A stretch of 7,528 bases of DNA from Rhodospirillaceae bacterium. Its GTDB lineage: Bacteria; Pseudomonadota; Alphaproteobacteria; UBA8366; GCA-2717185. The notes under the pieces are model-generated. The model had not been told where the DNA came from. It ran no database searches and was given only the letters and a program-made list of their open reading frames with translations. The stretch spans positions 1 to 7,528 of the forward strand of contig PBDC01000013.1 in the NCBI GenBank assembly GCA_002717185.1, written 5' to 3'. Made by a program: the position numbers and the translations under genes. Every line of letters starts with the position of its first letter. Position 1 is the first letter of the stretch. Of the stretch, positions 1-5,662 are shown one piece after another.

Positions 1-257
1 TGGTAAAGCCGCTTGAGTCCGATACGAAAACAGCCGGTGGGATAATTATCCCCGATACGGCACAGGAAAAACCGCAGGAAGGCAAGGTGATCGCCGCTGG
101 CTCCGGTAAACGCGGTGATGATGGATCGGTTACACCTATGGACGTGAAGAAGGGCGACCGCGTTATCTACGGGAAATGGTCGGGCACAGAAGTCAAGATC
201 GATGGCGAAGACCTGATGATCATGAACGAATCCGATATAATGGGCGTTATCGGCTAG
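1..257 (+). CDS. groES: Co-chaperonin GroES (Cpn10), C-terminal part, 5' end outside window
   Basis: This is the lid co-chaperonin that caps the GroEL cage in the cytosol during ATP-driven protein folding. The reading frame opens at base 3 and gives 84 residues to a TAG stop. GroES is usually about 95-104 residues, so only a dozen or so N-terminal residues are missing. Visible hallmarks are VKPLE near the left edge, the mobile loop with the GroEL-contacting GGIIIP tripeptide region (visible residues 12-17), [12 protein letters not shown], the roof-loop region around GKRGDDG, and the C-terminal [19 protein letters not shown] block ending ESDIMGVIG. No residue looks degenerate, so the protein should be functional. 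A terminator follows 28 nt after the stop, and groEL, normally the next gene, is absent downstream. It may lie upstream, or this may be a separate groES copy. Identification is very secure. Confidence 0.97.
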   Translation, partial: VKPLESDTKTAGGIIIPDTAQEKPQEGKVIAAGSGKRGDDGSVTPMDVKKGDRVIYGKWSGTEVKIDGEDLMIMNESDIMGVIG

Positions 258-284
258 CGGGCAGCTCCAATGCTTTTGTCTTGC

Positions 285-318
285 CGGTGCCGCGGTCGCA
301 ACCCGGCACCGCTTTTTT
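285..318 (+). terminator. Intrinsic terminator after groES
   Basis: A perfect 8-bp stem, CGGTGCCG (285-292) with CGGCACCG (304-311), encloses an 11-nt loop. One C separates it from a run of six T (313-318). This is a textbook Rho-independent terminator 28 nt past the groES stop. It separates groES from the phosphatase gene that follows. Confidence 0.9.
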
Positions 319-363
319 AGCTTTATAAGTCCGCTTGCTGCGGAAAGCGGTACACAGGTCCTA

Positions 364-1164
364 ATGTCGCCCGATTCCGAACGCGTCGCTAATTTTATCC
401 GCGAGACCGCTGAAGCGGACATCATGCCGCGCTTCCGGTCACTAGCCGCGCATGAAGTTATTGAAAAGAACCCAGGCGATTTAGTGACTGTCGCCGACCA
501 AGACGCGGAAGAGCGGTTAACCCGCATGTTGCGCGGGTTGACCCCGGGCGCATTGGTCGTCGGTGAAGAGGCTGCGCACGCTGCGCCGAATCTTTTGGAT
601 CAGCTGGATGAAGAGCAGGGACCGCTCTGGATTATAGATCCTGTTGATGGCACCGCTAACTTTGCAGCAAGCCGGCCGGTATTTGCCGTAATGGTTGCCT
701 ATGTCGAGGCCGGCGAGACACGGATGGGCTGGATTTACGATCCCGTTGAAAAAGTTATGACATCAGCTGAACTTGGATCGGGAGCGCGCCGGGACGGTAA
801 ACCGCTTCGTATTGATGGTCAGCCGTCAAGGCTGACGGGTCGGGTGAATTTTGGCTTGATCGAACGGGACGCTCGGCCGTCGGTTCGACAACGGCTCGAG
901 GAGAGTTTCAATCTGGAAAAAAGTATGAGCTGCGCCGGGCAGGAGTTCATCTCCATGGCCCGCGGAAACGCGCAGTTTCGCCTCTACAACCGTCTTTGGG
1001 CCTGGGACCATGCCCCTGGTGTACTGGTTGTACGTGAAGCTGGTTGCCATGCTGATCGCCAAGACGAAAATCCATACCGGCCTACGGAACGGACCCGTGG
1101 GCTTTTGTGCGCTTCGGATATTGATAGCTGGCACCGGATCAACGACATTGTCCGGCCCGATTGA
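364..1164 (+). CDS. Inositol monophosphatase family phosphatase
   Basis: This is a Mg2+-dependent sugar or polyol phosphate monoesterase of the IMPase/HisN/CysQ superfamily, cytosolic, 266 residues, which is the normal family length. Seen directly: the substrate-proximal VADQDAEE stretch (43-50), the metal-binding GEE (67-69), the family signature IDPVDGTANF (91-100) supplying D92 and D95, and the C-terminal signature WAWDHAPGVLVVREAGC (212-228) with metal ligand D215. All core ligands (E68, D92, D95, D215) are present. The chosen ATG has only a weak ribosome-binding sequence (ACAGG). A 6-bp hairpin (CCGCTT 331-336 with AAGCGG 345-350) sits just upstream and could dampen initiation. The gene follows the groES terminator and lies 54 nt ahead of a dehydrogenase on the same strand, probably co-transcribed. 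Substrate is not determined: inositol phosphate, histidinol phosphate or another sugar phosphate are all possible. Confidence 0.92.
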   Translation: MSPDSERVANFIRETAEADIMPRFRSLAAHEVIEKNPGDLVTVADQDAEERLTRMLRGLTPGALVVGEEAAHAAPNLLDQLDEEQGPLWIIDPVDGTANFAASRPVFAVMVAYVEAGETRMGWIYDPVEKVMTSAELGSGARRDGKPLRIDGQPSRLTGRVNFGLIERDARPSVRQRLEESFNLEKSMSCAGQEFISMARGNAQFRLYNRLWAWDHAPGVLVVREAGCHADRQDENPYRPTERTRGLLCASDIDSWHRINDIVRPD

Positions 1165-1218
1165 AGCAAGTGCGGGCCTTACATAGGATACGCCTTAATC
1201 TGAAAGGGAGTGCGTAAA

Positions 1219-2088
1219 ATGGCAAAAATAGCGTGGATCGGCCTCGGCGTTATGGGCTATCCGATGGCAGGGCATTTGAAGGCCGGTGGCCATGAGGTCA
1301 CCGTTTACAATCGAACCGCGGCTCGTGCTGCCAAGTGGAAGAAACAGCATGGCGGCAAGGTGGCCAAGACGCCGCGTGAAGCGGCTAAGGGCGCGGAAAT
1401 GGTTTTCTGCTGCGTTTGTAACGACGACGATCTACGCAGCGTCGTGCTGGGTAAGGACGGTGCGTTCGCCAGTATGTCAAAGGGTGCTGTATTTATCGAT
1501 AACACGACTGCGTCTGCTGATATTGCCCGCGAGCTCTATGCTACCGCGAAGTCGAAGGGGATAGGCTTTATTGACGCGCCCGTTTCCGGCGGACAGGCTG
1601 GGGCCGAAAATGGCGTGCTGACTGTGATGTGCGGTGGAATTCAAAAGGATTTCAAACGGGCCAAACCAGTCATCGATAGCTACGCGCAATCTTGCGTATT
1701 GCTCGGCAAGGCCGGCAGCGGACAGCTTTCCAAGATGGTAAACCAGCTTTGCATTGCCGGTGCGGTTCAGGGCTTGGCTGAAGGACTGAATTTTGGCTTG
1801 CGCGCGGGTCTCGATATGGAGAAGGTCTTGGCCGTTATCTCAAAGGGCGCGGCGCAGTCCTGGCAGATGGAGAACCGTGGCTCAACAATGGTCAAAGGTG
1901 AGTTCGACTTTGGCTTCGCGGTCGACTGGATGCGCAAGGATCTGGGCATCTGCTTCGATGAAGCGAACCGTAATGGCGCCCGGCTTCCGATCGCTGCGGT
2001 CGTTGATCAGTTCTACGCACATGTTCAGCGCCGCGGTGGCAAACGCTGGGATACTTCGAGCCTGATCGAACCGCTGCTGCAGGATTAG
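1219..2088 (+). CDS. NAD(P)-dependent oxidoreductase, 3-hydroxyisobutyrate dehydrogenase family
   Basis: This is a cytosolic beta-hydroxyacid dehydrogenase that would oxidise a 3-hydroxyacid such as 3-hydroxyisobutyrate, or reduce a semialdehyde such as tartronate semialdehyde. It has 289 residues, typical of the family. The N-terminal Rossmann fold carries GLGVMG (8-13), with NRT (31-33) after beta-2; an Arg there often goes with NADP preference. The substrate-binding block APVSGGQAGAENG is at 120-132. The catalytic-lysine segment GSGQLSKMVNQ (167-177) gives K172 and N176 in this numbering. The C-terminal KDLGI (240-244) is also family-typical. I chose the ATG at 1219 because AGGGAG (1205-1210) lies 8 nt before it. 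The in-frame GTG at 1210 overlaps that same Shine-Dalgarno sequence and would only add three residues. It probably shares a transcript with the phosphatase upstream. Family assignment is firm; substrate is unknown. Confidence 0.93.
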   Translation: MAKIAWIGLGVMGYPMAGHLKAGGHEVTVYNRTAARAAKWKKQHGGKVAKTPREAAKGAEMVFCCVCNDDDLRSVVLGKDGAFASMSKGAVFIDNTTASADIARELYATAKSKGIGFIDAPVSGGQAGAENGVLTVMCGGIQKDFKRAKPVIDSYAQSCVLLGKAGSGQLSKMVNQLCIAGAVQGLAEGLNFGLRAGLDMEKVLAVISKGAAQSWQMENRGSTMVKGEFDFGFAVDWMRKDLGICFDEANRNGARLPIAAVVDQFYAHVQRRGGKRWDTSSLIEPLLQD

Positions 2089-2122
2089 CGCTCAAGCCCA
2101 TACACTTTTAGAAAGGCCGGTC

Positions 2123-2156
2123 GCCCTGCACGGTTTCCCGGAAGCCGTGTGGGGGC
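2123..2156. other. Strong hairpin in convergent intergenic gap
   Basis: CACGGTTTC (2129-2137) pairs with GAAGCCGTG (2141-2149), allowing one G-T pair, around a 3-nt CCG loop. The stem can extend outward through GCCC (2123-2126) against the G-rich run ending at 2156, with one bulge. The structure lies 34 nt after the dehydrogenase stop. It lacks a T-run on either strand, so it is not a classical intrinsic terminator. It may protect or define the 3' end of the phosphatase-dehydrogenase transcript. The rest of this 251-nt gap (2089-2339) shows no convincing gene. Confidence 0.45.
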
Positions 2157-2339
2157 TTGTGGGGCAGTCTTCATATATAGCGCTAGGCTGGACGCGGCTA
2201 TAGTCCTAAAGGGCGACAAAATTATTGCGCCATTTGACGTGACAACGGAATTTCCGGTTATCGATGTGATTACAAAAGAAAGTGAGTAAGGGGAGACTTT
2301 CCCTATCCGATAGGATTTTCAATCCGCGTCGTGCAGCGG

Positions 2340-3194
2340 TCAGCGTTCCTGACGGTAACGCTTGCCGCCGCTTTGCTGAGCGCCTTCGTAGAGTACCCGG
2401 CTTTTAATCGCAACGTCGGCGCGACACAGCTCAAAGTCTTCGTTCTGCAGACGGCCCTTCGGGGCATTTCCTATCGTAAAATTGCCGTAACGGTCCTCAC
2501 CAGAAACATGGGCGACAAGCGATTTGTCACCAGTTTCTTGTTTCATCGAAGGCTTGATGTAACGGATGGCAGCACCGATGCGGCGGTCTTCCGTCGTGTT
2601 CGGGCCTGATGCATGAAACAGATGTCCGTGATGTAGTGAGGCCTGGCCCGGCTGAAGTATCACATTGACGGCCTCCGAATCGTTTACCTCGACGGCGATC
2701 TCCTGGCCACGTGACAAAAGGTTGTCATCTGCAAATGTGTCCTGGTGGGGAACAAGTCGCTTTTTCTGACTGCCAGGTACGAAACGCATGCAGCCGCTGG
2801 CTACGCTGGAGTTTGATAAGGCGAACCAGGCAGTGACTTCCTCGGCGTCGTCGAGCCCCCAATAAGTGAGGTCCTGATGCCAAGTGACGTAGCTTTCCGT
2901 CTTCGCCTCTTTCACAAACAACCCACTGCCCCATACCATCAGGTCGGGGCCGAGGATTTGCGAAACCGCGTCGATTAGCTTGGGGTTACGGATTAGTTTG
3001 GCAAAGGAGGGAAGCAGCTGGCCTGGGTAGCTCAGTAGCATGGACAGTTTGTCCGGTTTGTCCGCTAGTTCGTGTGCGCCGGCTTCCAAATCAGCGCGGA
3101 GCTGCTGCGCCTCTAACTCGCTGACGATATTGATAGGGAAAACGAAACCATCGCGCTCGTAGCTTGCAGCGATCGTGTGCATGGCGACAGACAT
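2340..3194 (-). CDS. Phytanoyl-CoA dioxygenase (PhyH) family Fe(II)/2-oxoglutarate oxygenase
   Basis: This is a cytosolic non-haem iron oxygenase that couples 2-oxoglutarate decarboxylation to hydroxylation of a small molecule. It has 284 residues, normal for bacterial PhyH proteins. The start region YERDGFVFP (12-20) is typical. The iron-binding triad is visible as H106-Q-D108 in TWHQDLTYWG and H194 in HLFHASGPN (191-199). The following RRIGAAIRY (204-212) supplies the arginine that usually holds 2-oxoglutarate. The ATG at 3194 is preferred because GGAGAG (3199-3204) precedes it at good spacing. An in-frame ATG at 3224 has AAGGA only 2 nt away and would lie almost at the likely transcription start. 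The gene follows mazG by 74 nt on the same strand and has its own copy of the TTAGACCA box. Members of this family act on acyl-CoAs, ectoine, natural products and other molecules; the substrate here is unknown. Confidence 0.92.
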   Translation of the reverse strand: MSVAMHTIAASYERDGFVFPINIVSELEAQQLRADLEAGAHELADKPDKLSMLLSYPGQLLPSFAKLIRNPKLIDAVSQILGPDLMVWGSGLFVKEAKTESYVTWHQDLTYWGLDDAEEVTAWFALSNSSVASGCMRFVPGSQKKRLVPHQDTFADDNLLSRGQEIAVEVNDSEAVNVILQPGQASLHHGHLFHASGPNTTEDRRIGAAIRYIKPSMKQETGDKSLVAHVSGEDRYGNFTIGNAPKGRLQNEDFELCRADVAIKSRVLYEGAQQSGGKRYRQER

Positions 3195-3225
3195 GGGGCT
3201 CTCCAATCTGGATCGACGTATCATT

Positions 3226-3248
3226 TTCCTTAGACCAACAGATATAAT
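3226..3248 (-). promoter_or_regulatory. Candidate phyH promoter with TTAGACCA operator-like box
   Basis: Read on the minus strand, an AT-rich element (ATTATATC, 3241-3248) could serve as -10. Immediately downstream is TTGGT-CTA-AGGAA (3226-3238), which contains the same TTAGACCA core (3230-3237 on the plus strand) found twice before mazG. A 10-bp palindrome GGTTGCAACC (3249-3258) abuts the -10 on its upstream side. A box overlapping the expected transcription start suggests repression. No good -35 was found, so the promoter itself is tentative. Confidence 0.35.
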
Positions 3249-3268
3249 GGTTGCAACCGTTTCATGCG

Positions 3269-4060
3269 TTACTCTTTCTTGGCTGCCTGCCAGCGCGCTT
3301 CCATCTCTGCTAGCGTGGCCTTGGTGATGTCCAGGCTCTCATGAGCGAAGCTTGTCTCTACAGCATGGAAGCGCCGCTCGAATTTGGCATTGGCATGCCG
3401 CAAAGCGGCCTCCGGATCGATGCCGAGATGCCGTGCGACATTGACCACGCTAAAAAGCACGTCACCGACTTCGTCCAGAATCCTGTCGTCGTTATCGTCC
3501 TGCATTTCCGCTTTCAGCTCCAATAGTTCCTCATCGAGCTTGTCGAGCGCACCCGCGACATTTGGCCATTCGAAACCCACTCGGGCAGCGCGCTTGCCCA
3601 GCTTCTCACAGCGCATTAGTGCCGGCATGGCGGTGGGAATGCCGGACAGGACACTAGAATACTCACCCTTCGATTTCGCCTTGGTCGCACGTTCTGTCGA
3701 CTTCTGTGCCTCCCAAGCGCTTCGCTGCTCCGTCTCACTCTCGAAGGAAATATCGGAAAAGACATGCGGGTGACGACGCACCATCTTGTCGGCGATCTCG
3801 CCTGCCACTGCCTCAAAATCGAACTGTCCGTCTTCCTCTGCAATGCGAGCGTGGAAGACGACTTGAAGCAGCAAATCACCTAGCTCCTCGCGCAATCCGG
3901 CTATGTCGTTTGCCTCAATCGCGTCAGCCACCTCGTAAGCCTCCTCGATCGTGTAGGGAGCAATCGTTGCAAAGGTTTGCTTGATGTCCCAGGAGCAGCC
4001 GGTCTCCGGGTGACGCAGCTGTGCCATGATGTCGAGTAGGCGGTTTAGTTGACTGGTCAT
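3269..4060 (-). CDS. mazG: Nucleoside triphosphate pyrophosphohydrolase MazG
   Basis: MazG hydrolyses (d)NTPs to the monophosphate plus pyrophosphate. It helps clear non-canonical nucleotides and in E. coli affects the stringent response. The 263 residues equal my recollection of the length of the E. coli enzyme. Two MazG domains are visible. The N-terminal one has the GCSWDIKQTF motif (21-30), TIEEAYEVADAI (37-48) and REELGDLLLQVVFHA (57-71). The C-terminal one has KLGKRAARVGFEWPN (153-167), the acidic LDEELLELKAE (175-185) and LDEVGDVLFSVVNVAR (195-210). The EExxE and ExxD metal ligands are present. The ATG at 4060 is chosen because homology begins right after it; GGAA lies 6 nt upstream. 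The reading frame stays open 35 codons further, but that part has no family similarity and covers the operator-like repeats. The gene is divergent from the creatininase-family gene and upstream of phyH. Confidence 0.95.
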   Translation of the reverse strand: MTSQLNRLLDIMAQLRHPETGCSWDIKQTFATIAPYTIEEAYEVADAIEANDIAGLREELGDLLLQVVFHARIAEEDGQFDFEAVAGEIADKMVRRHPHVFSDISFESETEQRSAWEAQKSTERATKAKSKGEYSSVLSGIPTAMPALMRCEKLGKRAARVGFEWPNVAGALDKLDEELLELKAEMQDDNDDRILDEVGDVLFSVVNVARHLGIDPEAALRHANAKFERRFHAVETSFAHESLDITKATLAEMEARWQAAKKE

Positions 4061-4084
4061 GGGTTGTTCCGTCGAATTGCCGGT

Positions 4085-4124
4085 ATGGTTAGACCATATC
4101 ACCGTCTGATCTTGGTCTAAACAA
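4085..4124. promoter_or_regulatory. Paired operator-like palindromes in the mazG/creatininase divergent region
   Basis: ATGGT-TAG-ACCAT (4085-4097) is a perfect 5-3-5 palindrome. It fits TNGTNNNACNA, the operator pattern known for FadR-subfamily GntR regulators. A second site, TTGGT-CTA-AACAA (4112-4124), matches 4 of 5 arm positions and is inverted relative to the first, so that TTAGACCA (4089-4096) faces TGGTCTAA (4113-4120). On the minus strand a weak promoter, TTGTTT with TGATAT at 17-nt spacing, would be overlapped by one site and followed by the other. That layout suits repression of mazG and possibly of the divergent gene. Confidence 0.45.
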
Positions 4125-4125
4125 G

Positions 4126-4149
4126 GTTTGCGACTTCGAGATCGCAAAC
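4126..4149. promoter_or_regulatory. Inverted repeat upstream of the creatininase-family gene
   Basis: GTTTGCGA (4126-4133) and TCGCAAAC (4142-4149) are perfect 8-bp arms around an 8-nt spacer. The repeat begins 2 nt after the second operator-like palindrome and ends 42 nt before the creatininase start codon. It could be a second operator or a leader hairpin. No T-run follows, so a terminator is unlikely. Confidence 0.4.
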
Positions 4150-4191
4150 TACGGTACCGGGGCACACGATCGAATTTGAGGGAGAATGTAT

Positions 4192-5016
4192 ATGCAAACG
4201 CGCTGGATCCAGGAATTGAAATGGCCGGAGATCGCAGCTTATCTCGAGCGATCTGACATTGCTCTTATTCCGGTGGGTGCTACCGAGCAGCACGGGCCAC
4301 ATTTACCGCTTTATGTGGACACTGGGTGGGCGGTCGGTATGGCAGAGGGCGCAGCGGAACGGGCTGATGCGCTAATCGCACCACCCGTACATTACGGGTG
4401 GGGACCGCACCACATGGCTTATCCCGGTACTATTACTCTGCGCGCCGATACCTTGCAGCAGATCTGCCTCGATATCGGTGAGTCGCTGATTTTTCACGGC
4501 TTCGAGCGGCTGGTGTTCATTAACGGTAACCGTGCTGCCAACCTGCCGCCAATGGAGACGGCAGCTTCCAAGCTGCGTTTCAAAACAGGTGCTTTTGCCG
4601 CCGTCGTCGATGCGGGGTTAATTGCGAAATCTGCGGTGCGTGCGGCCTGTGAGGCTCCAGACGGTGGGTTGGGCCACGCTGGCGAATCTGAGACTGCTTA
4701 CACGCTATATCGTAACCCCGACCTTGTAGATATGAGCTTGGCGGTCGACTCTGAGCGCCACCAGGGCCGCTTTGGTTTGTCGCACAAACCCTTCGAGCCG
4801 CCCTGGGACGGCGACACAGTCTACGTTCCCCGCACCGATACTGACATGCGGCGCAGTACGGAGGCGACGCAAGGCATCGCAGGCAGCGCATCGCTCGCGA
4901 CGCGAGAAAAGGGTGAACTCATCCATTGCATTCTGAGCGACGCCTTAGTCGACTTCATCGAAACCCAAGTGAAGCCGGCGGCGGTTGCGTTGAAGGATAT
5001 TCAGATCCCAACCTAA
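4192..5016 (+). CDS. Creatininase-family amidohydrolase with altered metal site
   Basis: Creatininase-family proteins are cytosolic binuclear metal hydrolases that open cyclic amides or cleave formamide-like bonds (creatininase, MftE, FAPy deformylase). This one has 274 residues, a usual length. Family features are VGATEQHGPHLPL (28-40) with metal ligands E32 and H34, D43 in YVDTG, HHMAYPGT (73-80), and GHAGESET (161-168). The block that normally reads NGHxxN instead reads NGNRAAN (111-117), so the usual metal-ligand His is Asn113 (AAC at 4528-4530). The ATG at 4192 is preferred over the one at 4186, because AGGGAG (4179-4184) lies 7 nt before the former and only 1 nt before the latter. The gene is divergent from mazG, with 131 nt between start codons that hold several palindromes. 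Family membership is firm; activity and substrate are uncertain. Confidence 0.88.
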   Translation: MQTRWIQELKWPEIAAYLERSDIALIPVGATEQHGPHLPLYVDTGWAVGMAEGAAERADALIAPPVHYGWGPHHMAYPGTITLRADTLQQICLDIGESLIFHGFERLVFINGNRAANLPPMETAASKLRFKTGAFAAVVDAGLIAKSAVRAACEAPDGGLGHAGESETAYTLYRNPDLVDMSLAVDSERHQGRFGLSHKPFEPPWDGDTVYVPRTDTDMRRSTEATQGIAGSASLATREKGELIHCILSDALVDFIETQVKPAAVALKDIQIPT

Positions 5017-5021
5017 GATTT

Positions 5022-5038
5022 AGGTCTGCAGACCTTTA
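5022..5038 (+). terminator. Palindrome after creatininase-family gene, possible weak terminator
   Basis: AGGTCTGCAGACCT (5022-5035) is a perfect 14-bp palindrome beginning 5 nt after the stop codon. As RNA it gives a 5-bp AGGTC/GACCT stem with a TGCA loop, followed by a short T-rich tract. The stem is short for a terminator, and a protein-binding site is also possible. Confidence 0.35.
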
Positions 5039-5662
5039 ACTTCTCAACGTATATCTTTTAAACCTTGAATGGAGCTCTGAGTTCTTTGGTATTGGAAGGA
5101 AACATTGTCATGGCGGGTGGCCCGCGCCCGTCGCTGTGGTATTGAGCTGCGATAGCTTTGGGTCCACTGTGCGGCGGAACCTTTGGAGACTGGGGTTTGA
5201 TTTTCCCCGATATAAATTGTTATCTCAAAAAATACGGGCCTTTTAACGGGGGATCCAAAACAGTGGCCGGATTACAGTCAGCACTTCGGTTCGTGGCTAC
5301 CTCAGCTTTTAGAGAGCCTCGTCGCTTCTTTCTTTCATAAGCACATCTTTGCCGGCTTTGAAGTCGCTATTGCGGACAACAAACGGAATTCCGATAAAGC
5401 GGATCCTCAGAGTGGTTTTGTCCTGTGAGCCCGTTAACTGTGATTTGACTTAAGGTGTATTGCCGATATCCGCGAAGCGGGAAGTGACCTGGGCACTTAT
5501 TTTCTATGTCAGTTGCGTTGCGTTGCGATAGCGAAAATAGGTTTGACGTTTTGGACAATTCTGGAACATTGCATCTTCAAATACGCCCGTTTCAGCGGAA
5601 CTTTTCTGGCTTGGCGCTATGGTTTAGCCTTTGCAGTACTATCACAGGCGGATGGGGGCAGT
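5039..5662. other. Gene-poor gap of about 620 bases
   Basis: No convincing gene is seen here on either strand; open frames are short, lack family features, and start without ribosome-binding sites. Small structures noted are a well-spaced GGAAGGA ahead of an 11-codon frame (5110-5145, MAGGPRPSLWY), a 5-bp hairpin inside it (GCGGG 5113-5117 with CCCGC 5121-5125), a 10-bp palindrome CGGAATTCCG (5384-5393), and GTTGC repeated three times (5512-5526). The base composition is more AT-rich than the genes around it. The stretch probably holds the promoter of the lyase-dioxygenase pair and may contain decayed coding DNA. Confidence 0.6.
5543..5570 (+). promoter_or_regulatory. Candidate promoter for the lyase-dioxygenase pair
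   Basis: TTGACG (5543-5548) matches five of six bases of the -35 consensus. AACATT (5565-5570), 16 nt later, is a poor -10. An alternative is TTGACT (5445-5450) with TATCCG (5467-5472), also 16 nt apart. Either would give an untranslated leader of roughly 85-185 nt before the ATG at 5663. The evidence is weak. Confidence 0.2.

Noticed and set aside
826..1134. 102-residue minus-strand frame within the phosphatase gene.
   Set aside because: It is a shadow of the plus-strand gene, whose catalytic motifs are conserved in the other frame, and it has no family features.
2149..2289. Open frame from GTG giving about 46 residues, including KGDKIIAPFDVTTEFPV, in the gap after the dehydrogenase.
   Set aside because: The start lies inside the strong hairpin and has no ribosome-binding site. 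I recognise no family. The peptide reads plausibly, so it could be a decayed gene end, but a translated search would be needed to support that.
3243..3248. Exact TATAAT on the plus strand between phyH and mazG, considered as an antisense promoter.
   Set aside because: No -35-like sequence lies 16-18 nt upstream on that strand. The AT-rich element makes more sense as the -10 of phyH on the minus strand.
4061..4165. In-frame 35-codon N-terminal extension of mazG.
   Set aside because: It covers the palindromic operator-like sites and lacks MazG similarity. Family similarity begins at the ATG at 4060 and the resulting length is normal.
5158..5340. 60-residue open frame in the gap before the lyase.
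   Set aside because: It begins at a TTG with no ribosome-binding site, shows no recognisable domain, and lies in AT-rich gap DNA.
5512..5527. GTTGC repeated three times, considered as a phase-variation tract.
   Set aside because: Three copies are too few for frequent slippage, and the tract lies outside the preferred coding start and outside a clear promoter spacer.
5513..5662. In-frame 50-codon extension of the lyase to a TTG start, with a partly hydrophobic stretch that could pass for a membrane segment.
   Set aside because: There is no ribosome-binding site at the TTG. It falls in a GTTGC repeat, has no similarity to the family, and the ATG at 5663 has a purine-rich G run 4 nt upstream.
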